A DNA stretch of 64,000 nt. Source: Heterodera schachtii (Eukaryota > Nematoda > Chromadorea > Rhabditida > Heteroderidae). Below are positions 21,291 through 31,391 of the stretch, one piece after another. Within the stretch, counting starts at the first letter, position 1; the number at the start of each line of letters is the position of its first letter. The stretch lies in contig SIJG01000002.1 of the NCBI GenBank assembly GCA_023374025.1, forward strand, positions 4,509,772 through 4,573,771, in the 5' to 3' direction. Made by a program: the position numbers and the translations under genes. Under the pieces are notes generated by a model that saw only the letters and a program-made list of their open reading frames with translations, did no database searches and had not been told where the DNA came from.

Positions 21291-21510
21291 TTTGGAACGG
21301 CAATGGCTGCGCGAGCGGCGGTGGCGGAGGCGGAATTGGCACCATAGACAACATCACCAGCAGCTGGATTTAATGAGAAAAATATACAGTTGTGAACTGA
21401 GACAAATCATATATTAAATTTATATATTTTTTTCTTCTTTTAATTGTACCTTTTGTGTCATTGGCATTGGTTGCATATCGGCTGCTGGTGGTTGACAATA
21501 TGGCGTCCAT

Positions 21511-22559
21511 CGTTCTGCGTCAATTTGATTTAATTATAATTTAAATTAATTAGCTAAAAATTTGAGTTAATATTATTATATCATTTATAAGCTATTTTCA
21601 ACTAAATTTGAGTTTATCTTTGGCATTTGTAAAGGTTTTTTTGTGTTAGTATTTATGGGGAAAGTCAAAATTATGCACTAAAAAGGGAGGGGGATAATTC
21701 ACATAATTTGAATTTGTGATTATCTTTTTTCACTTTTCTCATCCAATTAATTATTGTTAAGCAAAATGCTGACCCCAAAATGTTTAATTTTTATTCTGAT
21801 CTTTTCTGTTCGTTTATTTATAAGGTAATACGGCACTTTGAAAGGAACGCAAAATTGACATGCCGGGGGAGGGGGTGGGTCCCAACGTCAAACAGTGAAG
21901 GACAATCCGATCAATCCATCAATGGCTAATCCGTCAGTAAATTTAAAAAAAAGATATATCCAAAAGTTTGCGAAAATTTTGATTTAAAAAATCTATTATG
22001 TAAAAAAATTATTGTAATGATTTTATTTATCTAGATATTTAATAATTATATTTAAAAAATCTTTCAATTTTCCCATACGGGGATGAAATTTCTAACTTTT
22101 TTTAAGTATTGTACTAGCCTCCTTTTAAAGAAATCGAAATGCAAAAGAAAAAAAATGATTAAATGAATGTACATGAAACCGCCCCCGAAGGCTTTTATTT
22201 GAAATTAAAAATGGAGATCCTGGAGAAATTTCATTTAAATATTTTTTTATTAAAACATGTGAATAAATATTTTCAACCATTATTTCTGTTGACCACAAGC
22301 ATTTTGAACTTATTCTGGAAATGGTATATGTACTTTGATCAACGAGTTTTAATTTACTGATTTTTCATCATTAACGAAATAGACATAATGAATTTAAATT
22401 TTTTGAAAAAGTAAAATATTGAACAAAAATGAAAACTGCAGGGCAAAAAAGAAAATTCAAAAATGTTGGGCAAAAAAAAACAACAAATTTTAGTGGATAT
22501 TTATGAAAAATATCCCATGTTTGGGTACTATTAAGTTTTTCGTGTAATTTTAATTATTT
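21511..22559. other. AT-rich spacer, no gene seen
   Basis: No family exon, splice-consistent ORF or inverted repeat was recognised. A short G-rich patch (GGGGGAGGGGGTGGG near 21865) is the only compositional feature. The only open stretch (22163-22360, starting MNVHETAPEG) has no recognisable domain and no family splice context. Confidence 0.4.
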
Positions 22560-23270
22560 TACCAGCTGATTTATCCATCAGCCGTATTGTCCTTTCTGTC
22601 GAATTGTCGATCAGCTGAGTGATCTTGAAGTGAAAGGCGGCATCGAAAACACCGGATTGCCCGTGAAATAAATTTAAAATCCGGGACCGGGACCTCAGAG
22701 AACCGGGAATTCCCGTCCCGGTCCCGCTCAACACTACAAAAAATCGCTAAATTGAAGGATCAATCCCCATTCATAAATTTATGAAAAAAAGTTATTTCAA
22801 TTATTGAGAGAATTTTTCAAATTTCATTGAATATATAAATAAAAATCTGCATATTCGAATTACATTTTAAAATTCAAATTACAAAAAAAATAATGAACAG
22901 GTCAATGTATGGAACGGCATTAAAGGGTCTCATAAATCAATTAATTGCCAAAATGTTGCTCTGTTTGGCATTTGTTGCGGTTTTGTTGAGTGTCACGATG
23001 TTGCTTTGTTCGGCATTTGTCAGGGTTTTGTTGGGTGCCACGATGTCGCTCTGTTCGGCATTTGTTTCGGTTTTGTTCGGTGCCGGATTCGACGAGGGGT
23101 GAACAAAACAATTTCAAAATGATCAGTGCTTAAGGATTGTTAATTGGTTGGACTCATAAAATGCCATTTGGACCCATGAAATTGAATGAGCTTAAAATAC
23201 AATTTTTAAATCTTTATTTTTCAGTCTTCTCGACGCCGCTTCTCCCGGTTCGAGTGGTCAGCAACAATAG
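22560..23270. pseudogene. Relic of the NKT-repeat gene end plus a type B tail
   Basis: 22565-22690 is a diverged copy of the exon-like segment at 18448. 22890-23100 is a short version of the NKT-repeat tail on minus (NKTLTNAEQSNIV, NKTATNAKQSNI, then stop). From about 23068 it runs into GGATTCGACGAGG|GTGAAC and a plus-strand type B tail at 23225-23270 (LLDAASPGSSGQQQ), identical to the fusion at 16340-16532. This marks the left edge of the 1.9-kb duplication that brought in the type A gene at 24102. Confidence 0.5.
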
Positions 23271-24051
23271 CAGCAGAAATGAATGAATGAATTAATTGAT
23301 GGTTAATTGATGCGTTTTATGTGACCCAAATGATGATTGATAGTCAACAATATTGTATTCTGTATAGCTAATTTATTTTTGTATGATATTTGACCTGTGC
23401 TTGTTTGCCTGTACATTGAATCATTGTGAATAATCGTTGATAAAAATGGCTAATGATAAAACTGACATTAATTTTCAGACTTTAAAAAAACTGGATTTCA
23501 TCCATATTTTGGTGAATTGGTGTTCCGGTGAAAATAAATTAAAATCTTTTCTTTTCTAAAAGTCGTTAAAACATTTTTATGTTAGGTTTTCTGGGTTGCT
23601 AATCACGAATCTGACATTAATTTTGACTAATTTCGAATCCCGGACCCGAACTAGAACAAAAGTCGAAATTCAAAATCCTCACATAAAAATCAATTTTGAA
23701 TCTTCGATGTTCTAAATAAAATTCTTTCACAAAATTTTTTAATTTAGCTAAAGTTCCGATTTCCATAGCTGTTTTGGGTAAGAAATTGCACGGATTAATT
23801 GTACGAATAAAAAAGTTATTCCGAGATTTATTACTGAATCTTTTATGTTTCTATTAATTGCGGTCGTCTCTGAATCCTGATTTCACACAACCATTTGAGA
23901 GGCACAAATTAACCATGATGAACAATCAATTAGCAGAACGCCATTCCCCATTATTTAATGTAGGCATAATTATGGCCATTATTTTTGGCCAGCAAATCAT
24001 TTTAATCTTCCTTTTCTCATCCCTTTCAAATCCTGTCATTTTTTTTTTGGG

Positions 24052-24059
24052 TATATAAA
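24052..24059 (+). promoter_or_regulatory. Type A TATA box
   Basis: TATATAAA inside GGGTATATAAAGAGGTCAA, 50 bp before the ATG. Identical boxes stand at 15809 and 17314 before the other plus-strand type A copies, always followed by CATTCATAATACATATCGC and the ATG, so the core promoter and leader duplicate with the gene. Confidence 0.6.
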
Positions 24060-24101
24060 GAGGTCAAAAAGACTTTTTCATTCATAATACATATCGCAAA
24101 A

Positions 24102-25511
24102 ATGAACAGACGGTAAGAAAAATTTTTAAAAATTTCAAATTTTACATTTTTTACTAATTTTTCCATTTCAGTTGGATTTGTAGCGACGTTTGGATGGACA
24201 TTCTCCCATCATTTGACCATGCTCAACTTGGACTCAAAATGACATTGCTTTCCTATCGTTTTGATGTTTTGGTGGACGCGCATTTTGATGGCAAAACGAC
24301 GGAATTGACAATTTGGCGAACAATCGAAATTCGCAAGGACAAAGGACGAAATGCAAACGATAATGGATCAAAGCCGATATTGTCTGTATGGATCAGTGAC
24401 AATGACAATTTTATGGAAGAATTGCAGCCTGTACCGTTGGGTGACAATGTTGTGAAATTTCCGATTGTACTGATCCATGGCAATTTTGTGCAATTTTCGA
24501 TGCCGAATCGTCCGTTGCACAACAAAATTTGTTTTCATTTCCTTTATATCGAGTAATCTTTGAACCTTTTGATATACCTATTAAAGCATTCTAATATTTC
24601 TTCAGTTACATTGACCACTCTGTGCTCGCATTTCTTCGTTCCAACAAGCAAATTTGGGACAGAAGTGGCACCAAATTGACATTGTGGCCATACAAAACCG
24701 AGTATAATGATCAGCCAATTTGGGATGTTTTTGCCCATGAAATTTGGCCCATTTTTGCGACCAACATTCGCCACTTGAGCTTCGATGATGGCGATTATTT
24801 GGACAAATTGCGTCGTCACACTTCACCAACAATTCTCACTGATCTTGATCAATTGAATGCAATTGATTCCGGTCGTCTGTTACCCAATGGAATTGCTGAT
24901 GATGGGCCAAATGCAATTGCTGGGCAAATGTTGTCAAAATGGTTGCACACTCCGAGCAAAAATGGGCAACCGAAGAAATTATATTACTTTAATTCTCCAC
25001 TGAATCTCGGATGGGTCAACAGCTTCAAAGAGGTGTCTCGCCAGAATTTTCGTCAATTTGTTTTTGTTTTACCAATTTTGTGTTTAGGCATTCCGTCGTG
25101 CCACCACTTCTGTCAGTTACACAATTCAACTGTTTTTTCTTGTGGACACAATGCCAACTGAACAATTTGAATTGGTGAATAAACGGACCAATGAGAAGCT
25201 GACACTGAAACAGAAGATCGACGCATCCAACGGAGCAGTGTATAATTGGCTGTTGAAACGATGCCCAATTGGGGAGACGGCGACGGTGCCAGAAGTTAAA
25301 TGGGAAGACCGCGAAAATTCGTGTGCCAATGCCAATTTGAACAATATCAATTTTGATCTATGGAGTTTCAATAAATCCATTGGGTGAGCAGCAACAACAA
25401 TTTTTGATTTGTCGAAAAATAAAAAACTTAATTAATTTTAGGCCATTGTCGCCACCAGCGGAAGAAGAAAAGGAAGAAAAAGCGGATCAAAGCAATGAAA
25501 ATGTCGTCTGA
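24102..25511 (+). CDS. Type A F-box-family gene, intact (394 aa)
   Basis: Best complete type A gene. Exons 24102-24112 (MNRR), 24172-24552 (F-box-like WICSDVWMDILPSFDHAQLG, LLSYRFDVLVDAHFDGK), 24606-25032 (YIDHSVLAFLRSNKQIW, IWPIFATNIRHLSF, RRHTSPTILTDLDQLNAIDS, KWLHTPSKNGQPKKL), 25088-25383 (AFRRATTSVSYTIQL, EQFELVNKRTNEKLTL, WLLKRCPIGETA) and 25442-25511 (GPLSPPAEEEKEEKADQ, stop). Total 1185 nt, all GT-AG introns, no break. TATATAAAG lies 50 bp upstream. The F-box-like segment is about residues 5-45; the rest is a lineage-specific region likely to bind the substrate. Function as an SCF adaptor is inferred from the domain only; no signal peptide or membrane segment is seen. Confidence 0.85.
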
Positions 25512-25821
25512 AATGTACGGAAATGAATTGCCTAATTATATTTGAGAAATGAGTCTGATGTGTACGGAAATGAATGATTGAATTAATTATATTTGAGATC
25601 GATCTCAATTTGTTGTGCTTATTTTCTCTTAAAAATGCCTTGTTAAATCTTTCGTTCTATAATATACACATTTATTTTCTTGTTTTAAAGGGCCAGTTGC
25701 GTCTCAATGCAAATTTTTTTTCAATTTTTTTTCTTGAAATTTTCATTTGAAAATTTTAAGGTTTTTTTTTGGAAATTTGATCGACCATTTCTCAAATGAA
25801 CAATTTTTCTTCTTCCGCTGA

Positions 25822-25879
25822 TCACTGGGCCCGGGAGTCGAGAACATTTTCGTTGCTTTGACTTGGCGGAGACAGCAGC
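25822..25879 (-). pseudogene. Orphan type A tail exon
   Basis: After TAATTTAG the minus strand reads LLSPPSQSNENVLDSRAQ then stop, matching the GPLSPP...NENVV tail of type A genes. No further type A exon follows on this strand: beyond 25880 is a short unrecognised stretch (26000-26050), and then a plus-strand type B 3' flank. It indicates another deleted gene copy. Confidence 0.55.
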
Positions 25880-26210
25880 CTAAATTACGTGCAATTTGAA
25901 ATGGATTAGAACCAACTTTCTGTAAAAGGATAGCCCGTAATTAATGAAAAAACCCGGACCAACAGGGTTTCCGAATGAACCGTAACAGAACGAACAAAAC
26001 GAAAAGGTCGGAACTTTGAAGTTTTTTCTTCATTAATTTTTTTAAAGGCATAAAAATCTTTAATGATGTTGGCACTTTGCCATTTCAATGTTTTGTATTG
26101 TGTAATTTGTTTGTATGTATTTTACTTTTGCTTGGTCACAAATTCGTCCATTTATATGTATTGTATTTTATGTGCTATGTAAATAATTATTTGTTATAAT
26201 TAGGGCTAAT

Positions 26211-27395
26211 ATTTATAGTTCTTTCACTATTTTTTCCTGAGCTCCCCGTGGCCTGAAATGCACGAAAAACATGTTTTTTCGGCTGTTGTTAAGCTACTTT
26301 TCGAGTTATTAGCAGGGATTCTTTTTTTATGTAAGAAAAATCGTGAAATATGTAAATAAAATATGTATAAAAAATGCTAAAAATATGTATGAAATATGTA
26401 CAAAAACCTCCAAATATGTACTAAAATATGTAAATAAAATTTTTTAAATGGTTATTTTTTGGGAAAAAAATTCTTTCTAAAGGGTGAAATTGGCACAAAT
26501 TGCCATAAAAATGACCAAAATAGGCTTAGAATAATCATCTTTTCGTATTTTAAAAATTAATTTTTGATTCCATTTTTGAAAAAAAAAGACTATTTGTTGG
26601 GGCACATTTTCAAAGAAAAATTTTAACTTTCCACAAAAAATTTCTATAAATTCTCAAAATATGTACGAAAAATTTCGAAATATTGGATTTTTGGGAGCAT
26701 TTAATAAAAATTTCGCTAAGAAACCCTCAAAAATTGCAAAATATGTACGAAAAAATGCGAAAAAGTCCAAAATATGTATAAAAATATGTACATATGTAAT
26801 ATGTAGAAAACCCCCGAAATATGTAAAAATATGTAAATAAAAGTCCCGATTTTTGTTCGCAAACACAAAAAAGAAAGTGTTTTTCCTACTAATTAGGCTA
26901 TGGAGAATCCAGGAAAAAAACATGTATTTACATAAAAAAAGAATCCCTGGTTATTAGCAACTATTTTCTAGTTTTTTATTTTTAGCAACTAAAAAATTAT
27001 AAATTTTTCGAAAAAAACTATTTTCAACTATTTTGGCGTTTTGCCCAAAATTTGTTAACAAAAATGCAATAAAAACGAAAAAATACACCCCTATTAATCG
27101 ACCCGAAAATTTTTTTCAAGAACACACCCCTGAGAAATGAAAAATTTCTCAAAAATTGACCTCCAAAATTTATATGTTTATTTTCTTGACGATAATTTTT
27201 AATTTTGAAAATTATGTATATAATTAATGATTTGGCAAAATATTTTTGCTTTTGAAGAAAATTTTCGATTTTACACCCCCAAATTCGGAACTTTTTAGCA
27301 ACTATTTACCTAGTTTTAGCAATTATTTTGGATGTTTTTTAGAAACTAAAAATTAATTATTTTGGCAGTTTTTATCAACTATAAATATTAGCCCT
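26211..27395. mobile_element. hAT-type non-autonomous element, 20-bp perfect TIRs
   Basis: The ends TAGGGCTAATATTTATAGTT (26211) and its exact complement (ending 27395) fit the hAT terminal pattern YARNG. The flanks GTTATAAT and GTGATCAC agree at only 5 of 8 positions, so the target duplication has decayed or the element has recombined. The core is AT-rich, has no transposase, and contains TAGCAACTATTTT-like repeats near both ends. It lies in a type B 3' flank and is itself invaded by the element at 26313. Confidence 0.75.
26313..26949. mobile_element. Nested hAT-type MITE, 637 bp, perfect 8-bp target duplication
   Basis: The ends CAGGGATTCTTTTTTTATGT and the exact complement border the element, and GTTATTAG is duplicated on both sides (26305-26312 and 26950-26957). 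The core carries many copies of AAATATGTAC/AAATATGTA, probably subterminal binding repeats. No transposase is encoded. Because it sits inside the TAGGGC element, it inserted later. Confidence 0.9.
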
Positions 27396-27798
27396 AGTGA
27401 TCACCGATGAATGTATGTGAATTTGTTTTGTTAATGCATTTTTCTCTGCGATTTAATTTTATTGAGTGTACTGTAAAATGGTCTTTTATCTATCACATGG
27501 GTAATTTTAATAGAGTTTTTGAGGTTAATTCGTATAAATTTAAAAGATTTAATTTTTTGGAATCAATTTTTGGTGGTTTTAGCATCGCTTAAAACAAAAG
27601 GCACTCTTTCTATTTTAGGCGTCCAATCAATTAAAAAACTTCAGTTTCATTAGCCATAATTAAAAAAAGCAAGCAAATAAATAAATACACATATATTTGT
27701 ATATTCGAACGAAAGAATCAACAATAAGCATTTCGGAGAGCAAATGATGGCATCAAATCAAATTCCAATTGGTGAGATCGGCCATTTCCCAAATATAA

Positions 27799-29827
27799 TT
27801 AATTCATTTCCGCGCAGTCCGACGACATTTCAATGCTTTGGTCCGCTTCTTTTTCTTTTTCGTCCGTTGGTGGCGACAAAGGCCTACAATTAAACACAAT
27901 TTGAATTTGGTGAATGGATTATCTTTTACACTTACACTTACCCAATCAAATTAATACCGCCACTCCACAAAATAAATTGGACATTGTTCAAATTGTTGTC
28001 CCAATTTTCATCGTTTTCCCATTGAATCACCGCCTTTTCACTAATTGGGCATCGCTTCAAGAGCCATTTAATGTATTCATCATCACTATCTTCTTCAACA
28101 TCTTCTTCAAACGCTAACAATGTCAGCTTTTCCTTGGTTCGTTCGTTCACCAATTCAAATGGTTCAATTGCTGTTTTTGGCACTTCAAAATCAATTTTGT
28201 AACTGACAGAAGAAGCGGTGGCACGGAGAAATGCCTAAACAAATAAAAGGAAGCGCAAATTCAAATGAAAAGCAATTAAATTAATGAAAATATGGTCACA
28301 CACCTCCTTGAAACTGTTGACCCAATCCAAGTTCACTTCTGCGTAGAGAAAGGCAAATCAACATTTTTCTCTTAGCGGATGTTGTTTTAATAAATATCAA
28401 CATTGATGTTGATATTTAATTAAATCAACATAACATTATGCCATCAACGCAAATATCAACGTAAAATTTTAAAATTGTGATAATTTTTTAAAATTTATTT
28501 GAACGGTTTATAATTTTATGTAGAGAGATAGTATAAAAATGAGAGAGTGCTGAATTTCAGTCCCAGTCATACAAAACATTTTTGATGAAGGAGGATAGAG
28601 AAAATAATTTCAATAGAGAGTGCTATGGGAAGAGAATTCTCTTCCCTTCTTCGCTGAATCTTTTGGTAAGAGACGCAGATTCCTCACTATGTTCTCTGTT
28701 CTCTCGCTGTCTTAAATCTCTTCCCATAACACTCTTTTTTAATTAATTTTTCTTTATTCTTCTTCATCAAAAATGTTTTGTCTGACCAGTACTGAAAGTT
28801 CAGCACCCTCTCATTTTGCCTTATCTCTCTCCCAAACGATATTTCCCGCTAAAAGTCATTTTTAAAAAATTGCTTTAAATTTTCAAAAAATGATACAAAT
28901 TTTAAAAATAGCGTTGATATTACGTTGATGGCATAATGTTATGTTGATTTAATTAAATATCAACATTGATGTTGATATTTATTAAAACAACATTCGCTAA
29001 GAGAAAAAAGTTGATTTGCCTTTCTCTACTTCTGCGTCATAATTTTTGAAAAACAATCGCTTCGGTTGTCCATTTTTGCTCGGCGTGTGCAACCATTTGG
29101 ACAACACTTGGCCGGCAGAAGCATTTGGTCCATCAAAATCAGCAATTCCATCGGGGCACAGATGACCAGAATCGATTGAATTCAGATGATCAAGATCAGT
29201 GAGAATTGTCAGTGAAATGCGGCGACGCAATTTGTCCAAATGATCGCTTTCGGCAAGGCGCAAATGGCGAATGTTTGTCGCAAAAATGGGCCAAATTTCA
29301 CTGGCCAAAACATCCCAAATTGGTTGGACGCCTTCATTTTCATATGACCAAACTGCCAAAGTTAATTTGGTGCCCATTCTGTCCCAAATGTGCTTGTTGG
29401 AACGCAGAAATTCAATGACGGAATAGTCAATGTAGCTACACAAATATAAAGATGCTTTAATTTAAACAAAAGTTTAAAATTACTGAATCCAAAGGTCCTT
29501 AAAGCAAATTTTGTTGGGCAACGGACGGTCCGGCAGAGGAAAATCCACAAATTTGCCATCGATCATTACAGACATTTTCTGTTTTGGTCCTTTGTCCTTG
29601 CGAATCTTTATTTCTCTCCAAATTGTCAATTCGCTTTTGCCGTCAAAATGCGCGTCCACCAAAATGTCGAAACGGTCGGAAATCAGTGCCATTTTGAGGC
29701 CGAGTTGGGCATGGTCAAAAGATGGGAGAATGTCCATCCAAACGTCGCCACAAATCCAGCTGAAACATGAAAAAATTTGGTAAACGAAAATTTTAATTTT
29801 TCAAAAAATTCCTTACCGTCTGTTCAT
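27799..29827 (-). pseudogene. Type A F-box-family gene disrupted by a MITE in the central exon
   Basis: Minus-strand exons 29827-29817 (MNRR), 29759-29484 (WICGDVWMDILPSFDHAQLG... LISDRFDILVDAHFDGK), central exon 29435-29029 continuing at 28343-28304 (YIDYSVIEFLRSNKHIW... KWLHTPSKNGQPKRL... DWVNSFKE), 28234-27942 (AFLRATASSVSYKI, EPFELVNERTKEKLTL, LLKRCPISEKA) and tail 27883-27799 (GPLSPPTDEKEKEADQ, stop). The 685-bp insertion at 28344-29028 adds a stop within about ten codons. Leaving out the insertion and one copy of its 8-bp duplication, the exon lengths are in frame (about 367 aa), so the MITE is the only visible lesion and the knockout is young. Confidence 0.85.
28344..29028. mobile_element. 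hAT-type MITE inserted in a coding exon, 8-bp target duplication
   Basis: CTTCTGCG is duplicated at 28336-28343 and 29029-29036. The element starts TAGAGAAAGGC and ends with the complement. The terminal arms are unusually long, about 115 bp, and contain a self-complementary piece (TATCAACATTGATGTTGATA) in each arm. The core near 28600-28800 is also partly inverted (CTCTTCCC / GGGAAGAG). No ORF; a foldback-like non-autonomous element. Confidence 0.9.
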
Positions 29828-30005
29828 TTTTTTGCTGCAATTAGCACACTTTTGCTGTTTTGACAATTAATTGGTGACACAAGAACAAATATCTAATTAT
29901 TTTAATAATAAATGCCTTTCCTAAACAATAAGCAAATCGACTGAAAACAAAAATGTAAAAAAAGAGACAGACGTAAAATGGCATTTTAACTCTTTCCTTT
30001 TTATG

Positions 30006-30788
30006 CAGGGCTTCGATTTGTTCTTATTTCTAAGAAATGTTCTGATTTTGGACTATTGTTCTTATTTTGTTCTTATTTCTAAAAATTCTTCAGAAAATTT
30101 GTAATTTTATGGCGTAATGTCACTTAGATTTTCAAAATTTTTCATGGCGGCGCCTATCGGCACCGCCGGCTCCCACAAATCCTCTTTTTCTAAAAAAAAT
30201 TGGCCCAAGATCGCAAATTTTGTTCTTTTTTTGGACAAAATTTGTTAACAAATTACATTAAATTTTCAAAAAAATTTTCCCGGCGGCGCCTATCGGCACC
30301 GCCGGCGGACCTCTCCCCTCGCACATACACCAAGTTCTTTGGAAATAACGGGCCGCACAAGTTTTGAGAAACAACTAAGTCTTCGCTTGGCCTTATTTGC
30401 AAAATTGGCCTTTTTTGATGAAAATCTGTTAACAAATCAGAACGAAATTACAAAAAAATTTCCGGCGGCGCCTATCGGCACCGCCTGAACCTCTCCCCTC
30501 GCCCATTTTCCAAAATTTTTTTGGAAAAATTTTAAAAAATCTAGTTTTTTTAAGTTTTAGTCATTCGTGATCACGAATGACTAAAACTTACGACTTGCTA
30601 ATTTCCTCCCAAAATTGTAAAAAGCGATAATGGGAGACGAAAAATATTAATTTAATACATTTTTGATCGAAAACCCGAAAAAATAACTGGTTTAAAGAAA
30701 TTTTGTAAAATGTTCTTATTTTTGACCCTAAAATCTTATTTTTTGGCCTTGGTGTTCTTATTTTGAAAAATTTTCGATCGAAGCCCTG
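30006..30788. mobile_element. hAT-type MITE, 783 bp, with three GC-rich hairpins
   Basis: The inverted ends CAGGGCTTCGAT / ATCGAAGCCCTG are flanked by a perfect duplication TTTTTATG (29998-30005 and 30789-30796). The core repeats a block of about 150 bp three times, each with the stem-loop GGCGGCGCCTATCGGCACCG (30146, 30282, 30464) in otherwise AT-rich DNA. A decayed relative is visible at 34940-35050. It lies upstream of the disrupted type A gene. Confidence 0.9.
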
Positions 30789-30839
30789 TTTTTATGCGGT
30801 CTTGGTCTTGGCATTTTGCATTGTGCGACCTGCTTAGTG

Positions 30840-31262
30840 GCTTTTTATGCATGGATGAGTTGGGTTTGGGATGAGTTGGGTATGGATGAGTTGGGTATGG
30901 ATGAGTTGGGTATGGATGAGTTGGGGTATGGATGAGTTGGGTATGGATGAGTTGGGTATGGATGAGTTGGGTATGGATGAGTTGGGTATGGATGAGTTGG
31001 GTATGGATGAGTTGGGTATGGATGAGTTGGGGTATGGATGAGTTGGGTATGGATGAGTTGGGTATGGATGAGTTGGGTATGGATGAGTTGGGGTATGGAT
31101 GAGTTGGGTATGGATGTTGGGTATGGATGAGTTGGGGTATGGATGAGTTGGGTATGGATGAGTTGGGTTTGGGATGAGTTGGGTTTGGGATGAGTCGGGT
31201 ATGGATGAGTTGGGTATGGATGAGTTGGGTTTGGGATGAGTTGGGTATGGATGAGTTGGGTT
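30840..31262. repeat. 15-bp minisatellite, about 28 units
   Basis: Units GGTATGGATGAGTTG with 15-16-bp variants (GGTTTGGGATGAGTTG, an extra G in some) run for about 420 bp. The unit is open in minus-strand reading as NSSIP repeats, but there is no splice context or start supporting a protein. Flanks are a MITE and a type B leader fragment. Confidence 0.9.
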
Positions 31263-31269
31263 TACCCCC

Positions 31270-31318
31270 ATTTGCAGCAACAAAATTACCGAAAATGTGA
31301 CGAATGAATGGATCCTAC
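31270..31318 (-). pseudogene. Type B leader fragment
   Basis: On minus the sequence CATTTTCGGTAATTTTGTTG followed by CTGCAAATG matches the leader and start codon of type B genes, then breaks into the minisatellite after ATGGGGG. No further exon is attached. Confidence 0.4.
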
Positions 31319-31391
31319 CGTATTTATACAATTAAAAAACCCCATGGGTTCTATTGTTCAACCCTCGGTACTTTTACAGTTTTGAACAGAC

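Larger units (their letters stand above)
18785..21510 (-). pseudogene. Chimeric type A gene: acidic N-terminus, F-box core, NKT-repeat tail
   Basis: Minus-strand exons: 21510-21450 (MDAILSTTSSRYATNANDTK), 21363-20551 (AAGDVVYGANSAS then about 240 residues almost all Glu/Asp/Gln/Gly), 20497-20209 (ICNDVWLN... VQLGMAMALLSYRFEALVD), 20158-19732 (YIDHSVLAFLRSIKHIL... KWLHTPTTDGQPRGL), 19674-19509 (AFLVADTSVRYNVIF), 19397-19286 (ILDRCPIGEKIP... FIG) and tail 19235-18785. The tail starts PLSLATPPNNN like other type A tails, then has about seven 15-residue repeats of the type NKTLTNAEQSNIVAP and ends in a hydrophobic stretch. Breaks: a one-base slip near the 3' end of the acidic exon, a two-base loss early in the F-box exon (after VWLN), an extra intron splitting the C-terminal exon, and TTTAT|GCC instead of TTTAG|GCC before the tail. 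Intron phases otherwise fit the family, which supports a real gene history. Confidence 0.6.

Noticed and set aside
20717..21373. Plus-strand Leu/Phe-rich and Ser-rich ORFs over the CTT/CTC tract
   Set aside because: Low-complexity DNA stays open in several frames; only the minus acidic frame connects to flanking exons with valid splice sites.
26654..26923. 89-aa minus ORF rich in Phe and Tyr
   Set aside because: Lies wholly inside a non-autonomous MITE and is built from its AAATATGTA repeats.
30834..31331. 165-aa minus ORF of NSSIP repeats
   Set aside because: Generated by the 15-bp minisatellite; no promoter, splice or family context.
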